NCBI GenBank assembly: GCA_002422915.1
Contig: DITV01000004.1
Location: 168,825-232,824, forward strand
Direction of reading: 5' to 3'
DNA: 64,000 nt
Origin: Candidatus Saccharibacteria bacterium UBA6175
GTDB taxonomy: Bacteria > Patescibacteriota > Saccharimonadia > Saccharimonadales > Saccharimonadaceae
The notes under the pieces are model-generated. The model was not told the origin of the DNA. It was given only the letters and a program-made list of their open reading frames with translations, and did no database searches. The stretch's first letter is position 1. The number at the start of each line of letters is the position of its first letter. Position numbers and translations under genes: made by a program. Positions 7,966 to 16,061 of the stretch are shown piece by piece.

Positions 7966-8034
7966 ATTTGTCAATACATTTTATACACCTATTATACCAG
8001 ACCAATACCAACGCAACACCTTGATCCTTCGTTA

Positions 8035-8063
8035 TTGACCAAAATACCTTTTTAATGTATAAA
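8035..8063 (+). promoter_or_regulatory. Promoter of the first hisS
   Basis: TTGACC (8035-8040), 17-nt spacer, TATAAA (8058-8063). It overlaps the upstream in-frame ATG at 8055, which therefore cannot be the start codon of a transcript from this promoter. Confidence 0.65.
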
Positions 8064-8117
8064 TATATTTACGACTGGCAGATAGCCATTCGTCGCACAG
8101 AGAACAGAGAGATCAAC

Positions 8118-9437
8118 GTGAAAAACAAAGTACAACCGCGAAGACCAGGAGGGTTCAATGAGCTACTCCCGGCTGGCCAGATCGAGTTCGATCGGCTCAA
8201 AGGAATCATCGCATCCACCTACGAAAAGTACGGATTTACGCCTCTCGACACCCCGGTGTTGGAGTTGACGGATGTCCTGCTCGCAAAAGGTGGCGGCGAA
8301 ACCGAGCAACAGGTCTACAGCTTCAAGCGTGAGGGTTCGAAAACGGACTTCACGATGCGCTACGACCTGACCGTCCCGCTCGCGCGATATGTCGCTGAGC
8401 ACGAGAGTGATCTCGTTTTTCCTTTCCGTCGCTATCACATTGGCAAGGTTTACCGCGCCGAGCGTCAGCAGAAGGGGAGGTTCAACGAGTTCTACCAGTG
8501 CGACATCGATGTCATTGGCTCGAGAAGTCCGCTCATCGACGCTGAGTTTCCGGCAATCATCAACGAGATTTTCGAGAAATTTGGCTTCGGTGAATTCACC
8601 ATCCGGCTCAACAATAGGATGGTGCTCAACGGCTTCTTCGATGGCATCGGCCTTGCGCACGTCTCGAGTGAAGTGCTCCGCACGATCGACAAGATGGAGA
8701 AGATTTCCAAGGAAGAGCTCAAAGAAAACCTGTCACAGATCGGTCTCAACCGAACTCAGGTCGACAAGGTTCTGGACTTCACGTCCATCACCGGCTCTAA
8801 CGACGAAGTACTCTCGCGCCTTGGGGTGCTCGACGTGGATTCCGACCTCTTCAGGGATGGAGTGGAGAAGCTGGGTATCCTCGTCGGCGCACTTCGTACG
8901 ATGGGCGTCCCCGAGTCTCGTTTCCGCATCGATCTCCGGATCGCGCGGGGGCTAGACTACTACACGGGCACTGTATATGAGACGATTCTCAATGATTACC
9001 CGGAGGTTGGTAGCGTGTGTTCCGGCGGTCGTTACGACGATCTCGCCGGCTACTACACAGCCACCGACCTTCCTGGTGTTGGAATCTCAATCGGACTCAG
9101 CCGCTTGTTCTCGAAGCTTTCGGAGATTCCGGGATTGATCCCGGCCGAACGCAAGAGCCCTGCGGATGTTGTCGTGATGTCGATCGGCTCGGATCAAAAC
9201 GAGACTGCTATTGCCATCGCTTCCGCACTTCGCGAGTCGGGTGTGAGTGCCATGCTATACACCGAGCCTGACCAGCTCAAGAAGAAGCTCCGTTTCGCTA
9301 GTCGAATGGGATTCGCGTATGCGGTCCTGATTGGCGAGAAGGAGATGCAGTCCGGAACAGTGTCCCTCAAAGACATGAACGCCGGCACTTCTCGAGAAGT
9401 TGAGGTTATGGAGCTTGTCTCCACACTCAAAAAGTAG
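8118..9437 (+). CDS. hisS: Histidyl-tRNA synthetase, paralogue 1
   Basis: A class II aminoacyl-tRNA synthetase of 439 residues that charges tRNA-His. GTG 8118 is chosen because the N terminus then aligns with the second HisRS (MKNKVQPRRPGGF versus MNTVQPRRPSGF) and because the promoter covers the upstream ATG at 8055. Motif 2 is RYHIGKVYRAERQQKGRF, with the canonical QKGR loop; the HisA motif RIARGLDYYTG is intact; the C-terminal anticodon-binding domain is complete. So it is a real synthetase, not a HisZ-type regulator. It is very similar to the copy at 23024 but lies in a GC-richer block and is divergent from the racemase gene. A role as an inducible or D-His-tolerant isoenzyme is speculative. 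Confidence 0.92.
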   Translation: MKNKVQPRRPGGFNELLPAGQIEFDRLKGIIASTYEKYGFTPLDTPVLELTDVLLAKGGGETEQQVYSFKREGSKTDFTMRYDLTVPLARYVAEHESDLVFPFRRYHIGKVYRAERQQKGRFNEFYQCDIDVIGSRSPLIDAEFPAIINEIFEKFGFGEFTIRLNNRMVLNGFFDGIGLAHVSSEVLRTIDKMEKISKEELKENLSQIGLNRTQVDKVLDFTSITGSNDEVLSRLGVLDVDSDLFRDGVEKLGILVGALRTMGVPESRFRIDLRIARGLDYYTGTVYETILNDYPEVGSVCSGGRYDDLAGYYTATDLPGVGISIGLSRLFSKLSEIPGLIPAERKSPADVVVMSIGSDQNETAIAIASALRESGVSAMLYTEPDQLKKKLRFASRMGFAYAVLIGEKEMQSGTVSLKDMNAGTSREVEVMELVSTLKK

Positions 9438-9456
9438 TAGTTCGCTTCTCTGTGTA

Positions 9457-9489
9457 GCTCGGGCGAGAGTATTTCTCTCTCGCCCGAGC
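9457..9489 (+). terminator. Strong hairpin downstream of hisS
   Basis: A 13-bp perfect inverted repeat, GCTCGGGCGAGAG (9457-9469) and its complement (9477-9489), lies 19 bp after the stop. It has no T tract directly after it; the next hairpin at 9505 provides one. Confidence 0.6.
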
Positions 9490-9504
9490 ACGCACAATCT
9501 CAAT

Positions 9505-9528
9505 GCCCTCGGAGGGCTTTTTTATTTT
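9505..9528 (+). terminator. Rho-independent terminator of hisS
   Basis: GCCC-TCGGA-GGGC (9505-9517) is followed by TTTTTTATTTT. It overlaps the last codons of the convergent HD-domain gene. Confidence 0.7.
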
Positions 9529-10307
9529 GCTCGCAAAGCTAGTCGCCCTACGGCCCTTGCATGCCCCTTGCTCAGCATATGCAACGCTTTCTGCCGCTCT
9601 TCACCCTTAATAATACTGTTTGGTAAAAAGAGTCCCATCTTATGAATTCGGAATTGATGAATGTATTTCTCGTCGAGGCGTCGTTGCTTGTCGCCGATGG
9701 TCGCATGATTGCCGCCGGCATTGTCTATAAAATCTGAGAGTTTTAGCACGCGACCATGCGGAGAGTTGTAGATGAGCTTTAGGGTGTGCCGCGTGTAGAC
9801 ATCAAGCTTCGATTCACCTTCGGGAACCTCTGGGTTTGTGACTGCTTCAATCAGTTCGACAACGGTTTCGTTGGTGAGCAATGCAAGTGCTTTACGGCCA
9901 AGGATACGGGCCTCTTCACGTGTTTCGGGTTTTTCGCCGGTAAGTGCTAGCACGAGGTCGCGAGGGTGATCTTCAAATGAATCATGGAGTGGCGCAGCGG
10001 CAATGAGGTTTGGATCTCGAATCCCAAAATCCTCAATCATACGAAGAGTAACGCGCATGAGGTGGTCGTTGTAGTGACCATTCGTGCGCATATCGTCCGC
10101 GTGAAGAGCGAGCCCTAGCTGAAGACTCAAGTTTATCAGTTCGTTATCACTAAACCCAGTTCGCTCAAGAGTATCTATAGTTCGAGCATAGAGACCAATT
10201 GTCCCAAACTCTTCGGTAACCCTTCCTAAAGACAAACCCCTGACCATGTCAGGGGTGATAGATGCTGGATCTATGTTTGGGGTGTCAAAAAGAATTGGTG
10301 TACCCAT
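9522..10307 (-). CDS. HD-domain phosphohydrolase (RelA/SpoT-HD-like)
   Basis: The 261-residue protein has HD-superfamily metal ligands: His in NGHYNDHLMRV (about residue 78), the HD pair in APLHDSFED (about 108) and a late Asp in LKLSDFIDN (about 189). The layout, with the His in a long helix and PLHD...ED, resembles the hydrolase half of RelA/SpoT, but there is no synthetase, TGS or ACT domain. It could hydrolyse (p)ppGpp or another phosphorylated nucleotide. The gene stands alone, convergent with hisS and divergent from the CYTH gene. Confidence 0.7.
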   Translation of the reverse strand: MGTPILFDTPNIDPASITPDMVRGLSLGRVTEEFGTIGLYARTIDTLERTGFSDNELINLSLQLGLALHADDMRTNGHYNDHLMRVTLRMIEDFGIRDPNLIAAAPLHDSFEDHPRDLVLALTGEKPETREEARILGRKALALLTNETVVELIEAVTNPEVPEGESKLDVYTRHTLKLIYNSPHGRVLKLSDFIDNAGGNHATIGDKQRRLDEKYIHQFRIHKMGLFLPNSIIKGEERQKALHMLSKGHARAVGRLALRAK

Positions 10308-10373
10308 GCCATATTATAAAACGATACGATAAAATTTGTAAATAGCCTCTTTTCGAACTGCTATACTACACCC

Positions 10374-10963
10374 ATGAAAACCGAATACGAAGTCAAATTC
10401 CTCTCCGTTAACATTGATGAAATTCGGGAGCGCTTAAAGTCGAGTGGCGCCGAGCTGGTCAAGCCAATGCGCATGATGCGGCGGGTAACGATCGATACAC
10501 CGGCACTGAAACAAAAAGATGCGTTTGTGCGCGTCCGTGACGAAGGTGATCGTACGACACTGACGTATAAACAGTTCGACCAACTATCGGTCGATGGTGC
10601 AAAGGAGTTTCAAGTGACGGTGAGTGATTTCGATGAAACCGTCCAGCTGCTCGCCGCAGCCGGGTTGCCGCACGGCTCGTTTCAAGAATCAAAACGCGAG
10701 ACCTGGGAGCTCGACCACGTTGAATTCATGATCGACGAATGGCCCTGGCTTGAACCATACATTGAAATTGAGGCTGGATCAGAGCAAGAAGTGCGTGCCA
10801 TGGCTGACGACTCGGATTTGACTGGGAGAACGCTGTGTTTGGTGACGTGATGGCCGCCTATCGGGCGCAGTATCCTCACCTGGCAGAAGCCCAGACAGTC
10901 GGAAATCTCCCTGAAGTAACGTTCGATGCACCAGTTCCCGATATGCTCAAGCAGCCGGCATAA
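10374..10963 (+). CDS. CYTH-domain protein with a C-terminal frameshift
   Basis: The ExExK signature (EYEVKF, residues 4-9) and beta-barrel charge pattern (RRVTIDTP, FVRVRDEG, TLTYKQ, EKR-type acidic ends) mark a CYTH protein, the family of class IV adenylate cyclase and thiamine triphosphatase. As read, the frame stops at 10850 after 158 residues. A second frame starting at 10814 (GFDWENAVFGDVMAAYRAQ...) runs to a TAA at 10961 and reads like the natural CYTH C terminus. A single missing C near 10811 in GACGAC-TCGG would join them as DD-LGFDWENAVFG, giving about 196 residues. This is a recent mutation or an assembly error. TATACT lies 6 nt before the ATG: leaderless. Confidence 0.75.
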
Positions 10964-11050
10964 AATCAACACACACGACGATAGTATTTTTCATCCCTCA
11001 TCATCCCGCATATGCTAGAATGAAAGCAAATACGCAGCAAGGAGTAGTGT

Positions 11051-14000
11051 GTGAAGACGGTGAAAAGGGCGAGAGCAAAGTATTTGTGGGTAGCGGCGTT
11101 ATACGTTGCATCGATGGCAAGTTTTTTTAGCATCCCTGTATCGGTACAGGCAGATAGTGAGCTCGCCTATTCTGGCGGTCCTGCCACGGGGTTAGTTGAA
11201 GACTACATTCCCCTCAGCGGTATTACGATTACTTCTGATGAGCCTACTATTCCGGTAAAGATCAGTGCTCCCCACGGCGAACTCTCCATGACGGTGACCA
11301 CTGGGTTGACGTTTTCGAGCGATCCTACGGGGCGGTCGCTGAGCTTTACTGGCTCTCGGTCTGATGTGAGCGCTGCCCTTGCAACCCTCCGCTACCGAAC
11401 CATCACCGCCGGTCCGGTCCAGATCGACATTTCTTTAACCACTGAAGATGAAGTCTACTTCCCTGGTAACGGGCACCTGTATTCCATCATCAATGTTCCT
11501 GGTGGAATTACACACGACGATGCAGTGATTGCGGCTGAAGGGCTCACCCGCTACGGCGTTCCGGGGTACCTCGCAACGGTAACCAGTCAAGAAGAGAACG
11601 ACTACTTGGTTGGTCGCTTGAGTGGTGATGGATGGTTTGGGGCAAGCGACAAGACTACAGAGGGTGACTGGCAGTGGAGTACCGGTCCAGAAGCGGGAAC
11701 ATCGTTTTGGTCGGGGCTTGGGGCTAATGTCGATGGTCAGCCCGTCGACGGTCTTTTCTCGAACTGGGCTAGCGGAGAGCCCAACGACTCTGGTGGCGAT
11801 GAGGACTGCGCGCAGTTCTACAGCAGCGGAAGTGGTTGGAACGACCTGCCGTGTAGTTATCCGTATCTTTCGTACTATGTTGTTGAGTTCGGTACAAGCG
11901 GCAACCTCCCTCAAGTTGAGCAAATTTCGATACCAGTGACGGTTAACATCCCTTCGGTTGATACGTTTGAAATTGACTCATGCGTTGACCTCGTTAACGG
12001 CTTTAGTGTTGAAAAAGATACTCGTTATGACACACTCTCACTCACTCAAGACATTGACTGTACTGGCGAAGACGTGCAGCCACTCTTTAGTGAAGACGAT
12101 CCTACCTTTGGTGTCATCGGCTTCCGAGGAACTTTTGATGGCCAGGGCTTTGCGATTAACAACTTAACAGTAAATTCTTCTGACGATAGTGCGGCCGGAT
12201 TGTTTGGATATGTGAATGGGGGAGTAATTACCGACACCGTACTGGATGTCAATATATCAGGCGTTGAGTGTGTTGGAGGGTTGGCTGGTGTTTCAATGGG
12301 AGCAACAATCAGCGAGGTGACCATCTCTGGCTCTGTTAATGGTGATTATCGAGTAGGTGGGCTGGTCGGCTGTGAGCGAGGATCGTCTACCGCAGCGTCC
12401 CTCATCGAAGACAATATCGTCTCTGCCGACGTGAGTGCCGAGTACTCCGCAGGTGGAATTATCGGCATTATTTCCAACGAGTCCGACGAAACGGGTGCCG
12501 AAATCACCGTACAAGCAAATGAATTTAATGGCGAGCTCATTGGAGTGGACGAGAATTATGCGATGGGCGGAATCATCGGCCAACTCTATGCATATTCCGA
12601 TGCCGAAGTTTCGATAAACAACAACACGCTTTCGTCCGAAATCTCACTCCCAACGTATGACTATGTGGGTGGTGTTGTTGGTCTAGTGAATGCCTATGAT
12701 GTTTCATCGACTCTCATTTTCGAGAATAACGTTAATGGTGCGGTGAGCGCTTACAACACCGCCGGAGGTGTAGCTGGTGCGGTGTATTCTGACTACGAAG
12801 CACAGCTCACGATACGGGACAGTACCACCACTCAAGCGGTGTCCGTAGAGGATAGTAAGGTGGGCGGAATAGTGGGTGAGCTTGGTGGCTATAGTGTGAT
12901 ACGCAACTCATCTTCCAGTGCGCTCGTTACGGGAACCGATGGAGATGTTGGAGGGCTTGTCGGTAATAATTACGGAGATGCTCGGATCATAGAGAGTGTT
13001 GCAACCGGGCTTGTCAACGGCGGAACAACACAGGGCAACGGAACTGGCGGCTTGGTGGGTCGCAACTCAGGAATGATTGAACGAAGCTACGCGACGGGTA
13101 CGGTTCAAGGCTATAGTCGAGTTGGTGGACTGGCTGGCGCCAATGGTGGTGACATCTTCGATTCATATGCAAGAGGTAACGTATCGGGTAATGATAATGT
13201 TGGTGGGTTTGCTGGCCGTTGTGGCGACAACCTCACCCGTGTCTATTCAACCGGAACCGTTACTTCTGTTGAGCCATCTTTTGGTGGACTTCTTGGGGTG
13301 AACGGACAGGGTGACTGTGACCTGAATGGTGGATACTGGGATGTCGAGACAAGCGGTGTTGATTCGTCTGTACTTGGTGAGGGAAAGACAACCGCACAAA
13401 TGCAACGTCAGTCCACCTTTGCCTCATTGGACGACGACGATAACCCAGTGCTTTGGAACTTTATCTCTGTCTGGGGAATCTCGCCGGGAGTTAATGACGG
13501 CTACCCTTGCCTTCGTGCCTTCGATGTGGCGTGTGCCACGATCGGTGACGAAGACGCCGACGGTATTCAAACTTCTGTCGAAAACGCCGCACCGAACTCA
13601 GGTGATGCTAACAACGATGGAATCCTTGATAGTTTACAAAGCAATGTATCAAGCCTGCCAGGAAATAACGGCGGGAACTATGTTGCGGTCGTCGTTGATC
13701 AGTCTTGTGTACTCCAAGACGTACGGGTGACTGCTGAAACGAGCCACACTTCAGCCGATCCTGGCTACCAGTACCAAGAAGGATTTGTTAACTTCGCAGC
13801 TGATTGCGGAACGCCGGGGTATGAGACCACTGTAACACTCTATTTCTATGGAGCAGCAATCAGTGACGCTGTTGTACGAAAATACTTGCCAACCCAAAAT
13901 GCCTACCTTACCGTATCCGCAGCAACACGTACCGCGGAAACAATTGGCGGTCAAGCGGTAGTTGTGGCCTCTTACCAAGTCACTGACGGTGGATCGCTGG

Positions 14001-14122
14001 ATATCGACGGGCAAGAGAATGGCATCATCGTTGACCCGGTCGGCCTTGGTGTCTTGGTGACTGGCGCGCCAAACACAGGCGTGGTTTCATCGCAGCCTCA
14101 ATACCGCATGTTTGTGTTGTAG
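11051..14122 (+). CDS. Giant secreted C-type-lectin / GLUG-repeat surface protein
   Basis: A 1023-residue exported protein starting at GTG 11051 with GGAG 6 nt upstream. Signal peptide: about residues 1-35. C-type lectin-like domain: about 138-280, with FSNWASGEPNDSGG and GWNDLPC, the WND and EPN calcium/sugar-binding signatures. About 300-770: many GLUG-type repeats (VGGLVGNNYG, GTGGLVGRNSG, VGGLAGANGG). Then a calcium-binding-like linker (DANNDGILDSLQ) and a choice-of-anchor U-like domain. The end is GAPNTGVV plus about 12 polar residues: an APNTG motif lacking the hydrophobic helix. A sortase starts 8 bp later. Likely role: carbohydrate-binding adhesin on the cell surface, possibly for host attachment. 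Confidence 0.85.
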   Translation: MKTVKRARAKYLWVAALYVASMASFFSIPVSVQADSELAYSGGPATGLVEDYIPLSGITITSDEPTIPVKISAPHGELSMTVTTGLTFSSDPTGRSLSFTGSRSDVSAALATLRYRTITAGPVQIDISLTTEDEVYFPGNGHLYSIINVPGGITHDDAVIAAEGLTRYGVPGYLATVTSQEENDYLVGRLSGDGWFGASDKTTEGDWQWSTGPEAGTSFWSGLGANVDGQPVDGLFSNWASGEPNDSGGDEDCAQFYSSGSGWNDLPCSYPYLSYYVVEFGTSGNLPQVEQISIPVTVNIPSVDTFEIDSCVDLVNGFSVEKDTRYDTLSLTQDIDCTGEDVQPLFSEDDPTFGVIGFRGTFDGQGFAINNLTVNSSDDSAAGLFGYVNGGVITDTVLDVNISGVECVGGLAGVSMGATISEVTISGSVNGDYRVGGLVGCERGSSTAASLIEDNIVSADVSAEYSAGGIIGIISNESDETGAEITVQANEFNGELIGVDENYAMGGIIGQLYAYSDAEVSINNNTLSSEISLPTYDYVGGVVGLVNAYDVSSTLIFENNVNGAVSAYNTAGGVAGAVYSDYEAQLTIRDSTTTQAVSVEDSKVGGIVGELGGYSVIRNSSSSALVTGTDGDVGGLVGNNYGDARIIESVATGLVNGGTTQGNGTGGLVGRNSGMIERSYATGTVQGYSRVGGLAGANGGDIFDSYARGNVSGNDNVGGFAGRCGDNLTRVYSTGTVTSVEPSFGGLLGVNGQGDCDLNGGYWDVETSGVDSSVLGEGKTTAQMQRQSTFASLDDDDNPVLWNFISVWGISPGVNDGYPCLRAFDVACATIGDEDADGIQTSVENAAPNSGDANNDGILDSLQSNVSSLPGNNGGNYVAVVVDQSCVLQDVRVTAETSHTSADPGYQYQEGFVNFAADCGTPGYETTVTLYFYGAAISDAVVRKYLPTQNAYLTVSAATRTAETIGGQAVVVASYQVTDGGSLDIDGQENGIIVDPVGLGVLVTGAPNTGVVSSQPQYRMFVL

Positions 14123-14129
14123 GATCTTG

Positions 14130-14771
14130 ATGAAGAGAGCTTTGAGAAAACACAGACGATTCCTCTGGCTCGCCGGGGGAATCATCCTTGTTTTAGTGAT
14201 CGCTGCGCTCATCTGGCAATTCCAAACTCAGAACACCAAACCTTCTTCAACGAGCGACATCGTTACCGTATCAGCTGAGCCAAGTACTGTGCCAATTGGG
14301 CCAGATTTTACATGGGACGGTGCACCAAACGAGCCCAAGAAGCTCTTTATCCCACGTTTAGGTATTGAAGGTTTTATCCAAAAAGTTGGTGTCGATCAGA
14401 ATGGGGAGGTGGCAGTGCCAACTAACATTGCCCTGGCAGGCTGGTTTGTCGATTCAGTGAGGCCCGGTGAAAAAGGACTGAGTGTTATTGACGGGCATAT
14501 TTCAACCGGTTCAGAAAAGGCTATCTTTCAGCGCCTCTCGGAAGTAAAAACAGGGGATGTATTCTCGATTGAGTTTGGAGATGGCTTGAAAAAGGACTTT
14601 GTGGTCTTTGGAGTGAAGGATGTGACTCGGGAAGACGCGCCAGCGGTTCTTTTCTCGCAAGACCCAACTGTTGCGCGACAACTTAATTTAATTACGTGTG
14701 GCGGAGATTACGATGACTCGGAGAGTACCTTTACGCGACGTGTCATTGTTCAGGCAAAACCGGTGAGCTAA
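14130..14771 (+). CDS. Sortase
   Basis: This second sortase has 213 residues, starting at ATG 14130 with AGGA just upstream; an in-frame ATG at 14112 would overlap the previous gene. One transmembrane helix (about 13-30) precedes the catalytic domain. Catalytic His in SVIDGHIST, Cys in LNLITCGGDY and Arg in FTRRVIVQ are all present. It lacks the long basic tail of the sortase at 2268. Position directly after the lectin protein indicates a dedicated enzyme-substrate pair. Confidence 0.87.
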   Translation: MKRALRKHRRFLWLAGGIILVLVIAALIWQFQTQNTKPSSTSDIVTVSAEPSTVPIGPDFTWDGAPNEPKKLFIPRLGIEGFIQKVGVDQNGEVAVPTNIALAGWFVDSVRPGEKGLSVIDGHISTGSEKAIFQRLSEVKTGDVFSIEFGDGLKKDFVVFGVKDVTREDAPAVLFSQDPTVARQLNLITCGGDYDDSESTFTRRVIVQAKPVS

Positions 14772-14803
14772 AGGTTTGGTTGTACCTCTGATATACTGTC
14801 TGT

Positions 14804-15505
14804 ATGACAGAGCTTTCAATTGAAACACTTCATACCTACAGCGAACAAGACGCCAAAGAACTCGGTTTCTTGATGAAGTCACTGAGTGAACGGTACGATG
14901 GCCACCCAATCGACCAAGAGCTATTACAGGCAATCATCACATCGCCTGACGCCGATCAACTTGTCGCCCGTTTAAAGGGTCGGATTGTTGGCGCTGCTAC
15001 TCTTAGTACCGTAATGGGCCCGATCGCAGGCCGAGTTGGCTACTTGAACGACTTCGTCACCGATGCCGAGGTACAAGGTCAGGGTATTGGTTCGCGCTTG
15101 TGGGGTGAAGTTGAACGCTGGTGTGTTGAGCGAAACGTTCCGCTCATCTTCACTTCACGGGAATCACGCCAAGCCGCGCATGCCTTTTACGAACGGCAGG
15201 GAGCGGAAATTGTTGACACGACCGCCTTTCGCTTTGATCCAGCGAAGTCGTACATTACTAAAGCAAACCCCACCGAGGAGGATTGGTTTCGATACAACCA
15301 GGCGCTTTCGCCACTTGAATACGCTCCACTTACTGATGTTGATCGTCGTGCAACGGCACTTGGTATGTCAACCGACGACTATTTTGAGCACATAAAAGAA
15401 CGAGTTGGACTGCTTGATGGAGCTGAACTGCGCCTCGTTTCTTCAGACATGGATAGCGCATGGCACATTATTGTTGCCGAAACAGACAGGAGCGAGCTCT
15501 CCTGA
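14804..15505 (+). CDS. GNAT family N-acetyltransferase
   Basis: A 233-residue protein with an N-terminal GNAT domain: FVTDAEVQGQGIGSRLW carries the Q-x-x-G-x-G acetyl-CoA site (about residues 84-100), and AFYERQGAEI is the usual C-terminal strand. The last about 75 residues form an extra domain I do not recognise. TATACT lies 6 nt before the ATG (leaderless). The stop overlaps the rhodanese start as TGATG, so the two are translated together. Confidence 0.8.
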   Translation: MTELSIETLHTYSEQDAKELGFLMKSLSERYDGHPIDQELLQAIITSPDADQLVARLKGRIVGAATLSTVMGPIAGRVGYLNDFVTDAEVQGQGIGSRLWGEVERWCVERNVPLIFTSRESRQAAHAFYERQGAEIVDTTAFRFDPAKSYITKANPTEEDWFRYNQALSPLEYAPLTDVDRRATALGMSTDDYFEHIKERVGLLDGAELRLVSSDMDSAWHIIVAETDRSELS

Positions 15506-15771
15506 TGAGCAGCAAGCGTGTTTTTGTCGATGTTCGTGAACCATTCGAGTTTAGCCAAGGCCATGTACCGGGGGCTATTAATATACCGCCCGCTGATTTA
15601 GTGGCAGGCGCCAAACTACTAGAAGCCTATCCAAAAGACGCCGAACTGATCCTCTACTGTGTGTCTGGCAGCCGTTCGAACGTTTCGATGAACATTTTGC
15701 GCCAGCTAGGCTATACCAACTTGGTGAACGGTATTAACCAGCAGCAGGTGCGCGCGAAGTACGGGCTGTGA
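15505..15771 (+). CDS. Single-domain rhodanese (sulfurtransferase)
   Basis: The start is the ATG at 15505, which overlaps the preceding stop by one base. The 88-residue protein is one rhodanese domain: DVREPFEFSQGHVPGAINIP at the N terminus, and the active-site loop YCVSGSRS with the persulfide-forming Cys, followed by the AxxxLxxxGY-like RQLGYTNL. It would carry sulfane sulfur in the cytosol. It is in an operon with a GNAT enzyme; the acceptor is unknown. Confidence 0.85.
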   Translation: MSSKRVFVDVREPFEFSQGHVPGAINIPPADLVAGAKLLEAYPKDAELILYCVSGSRSNVSMNILRQLGYTNLVNGINQQQVRAKYGL

Positions 15772-15810
15772 AAATATGAGTGGCATGGGGCACTCTGCTA
15801 CTATAGAAGC

Positions 15811-16056
15811 ATGAGCACGCTTAACCCAGCAACCATTACCGGACGCATCAACAGCAAGGCGCTCGCACTGCTTGATGATGCACCTGAGGGTATTCGCTGG
15901 GTCGATCTGTCCCGCCTACTGAAGGAACACGACCCCACCTTTCATCCAAAAACCATCAACGGCTGTGTCTGGAGGCTCGTCGAAAACTTTCCCGACCGAG
16001 TGTATAAACCAGAGAAGGGGCTATTTCGGTCTAGAAAGTACGAATCTCAAGCGTAA
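15811..16056 (+). CDS. Small winged-helix-like protein, 81 aa
   Basis: I do not recognise a family. The pattern LLDDAPEGIRWVDLSRLL, then HPKTINGCVWRL and a basic VYKPEKGLFRSRKY end, looks like a winged-helix DNA-binding domain (helix, recognition helix, wing). TACTAT lies 6 nt before the ATG, fitting a leaderless transcript. It is followed 5 bp later by the glycosyltransferase gene, so they may be co-transcribed. Confidence 0.6.
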   Translation: MSTLNPATITGRINSKALALLDDAPEGIRWVDLSRLLKEHDPTFHPKTINGCVWRLVENFPDRVYKPEKGLFRSRKYESQA

Positions 16057-16061
16057 CGCTC

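Noticed and set aside
8055..8117. ATG 8055 as hisS start
   Set aside because: It lies inside the promoter -10 region, and the extra 21 residues are not shared with the second HisRS.
8118..9437. HisZ-type regulatory paralogue
   Set aside because: Motif 2, the HisA motif and the anticodon-binding domain are all present, so it should be a working synthetase.
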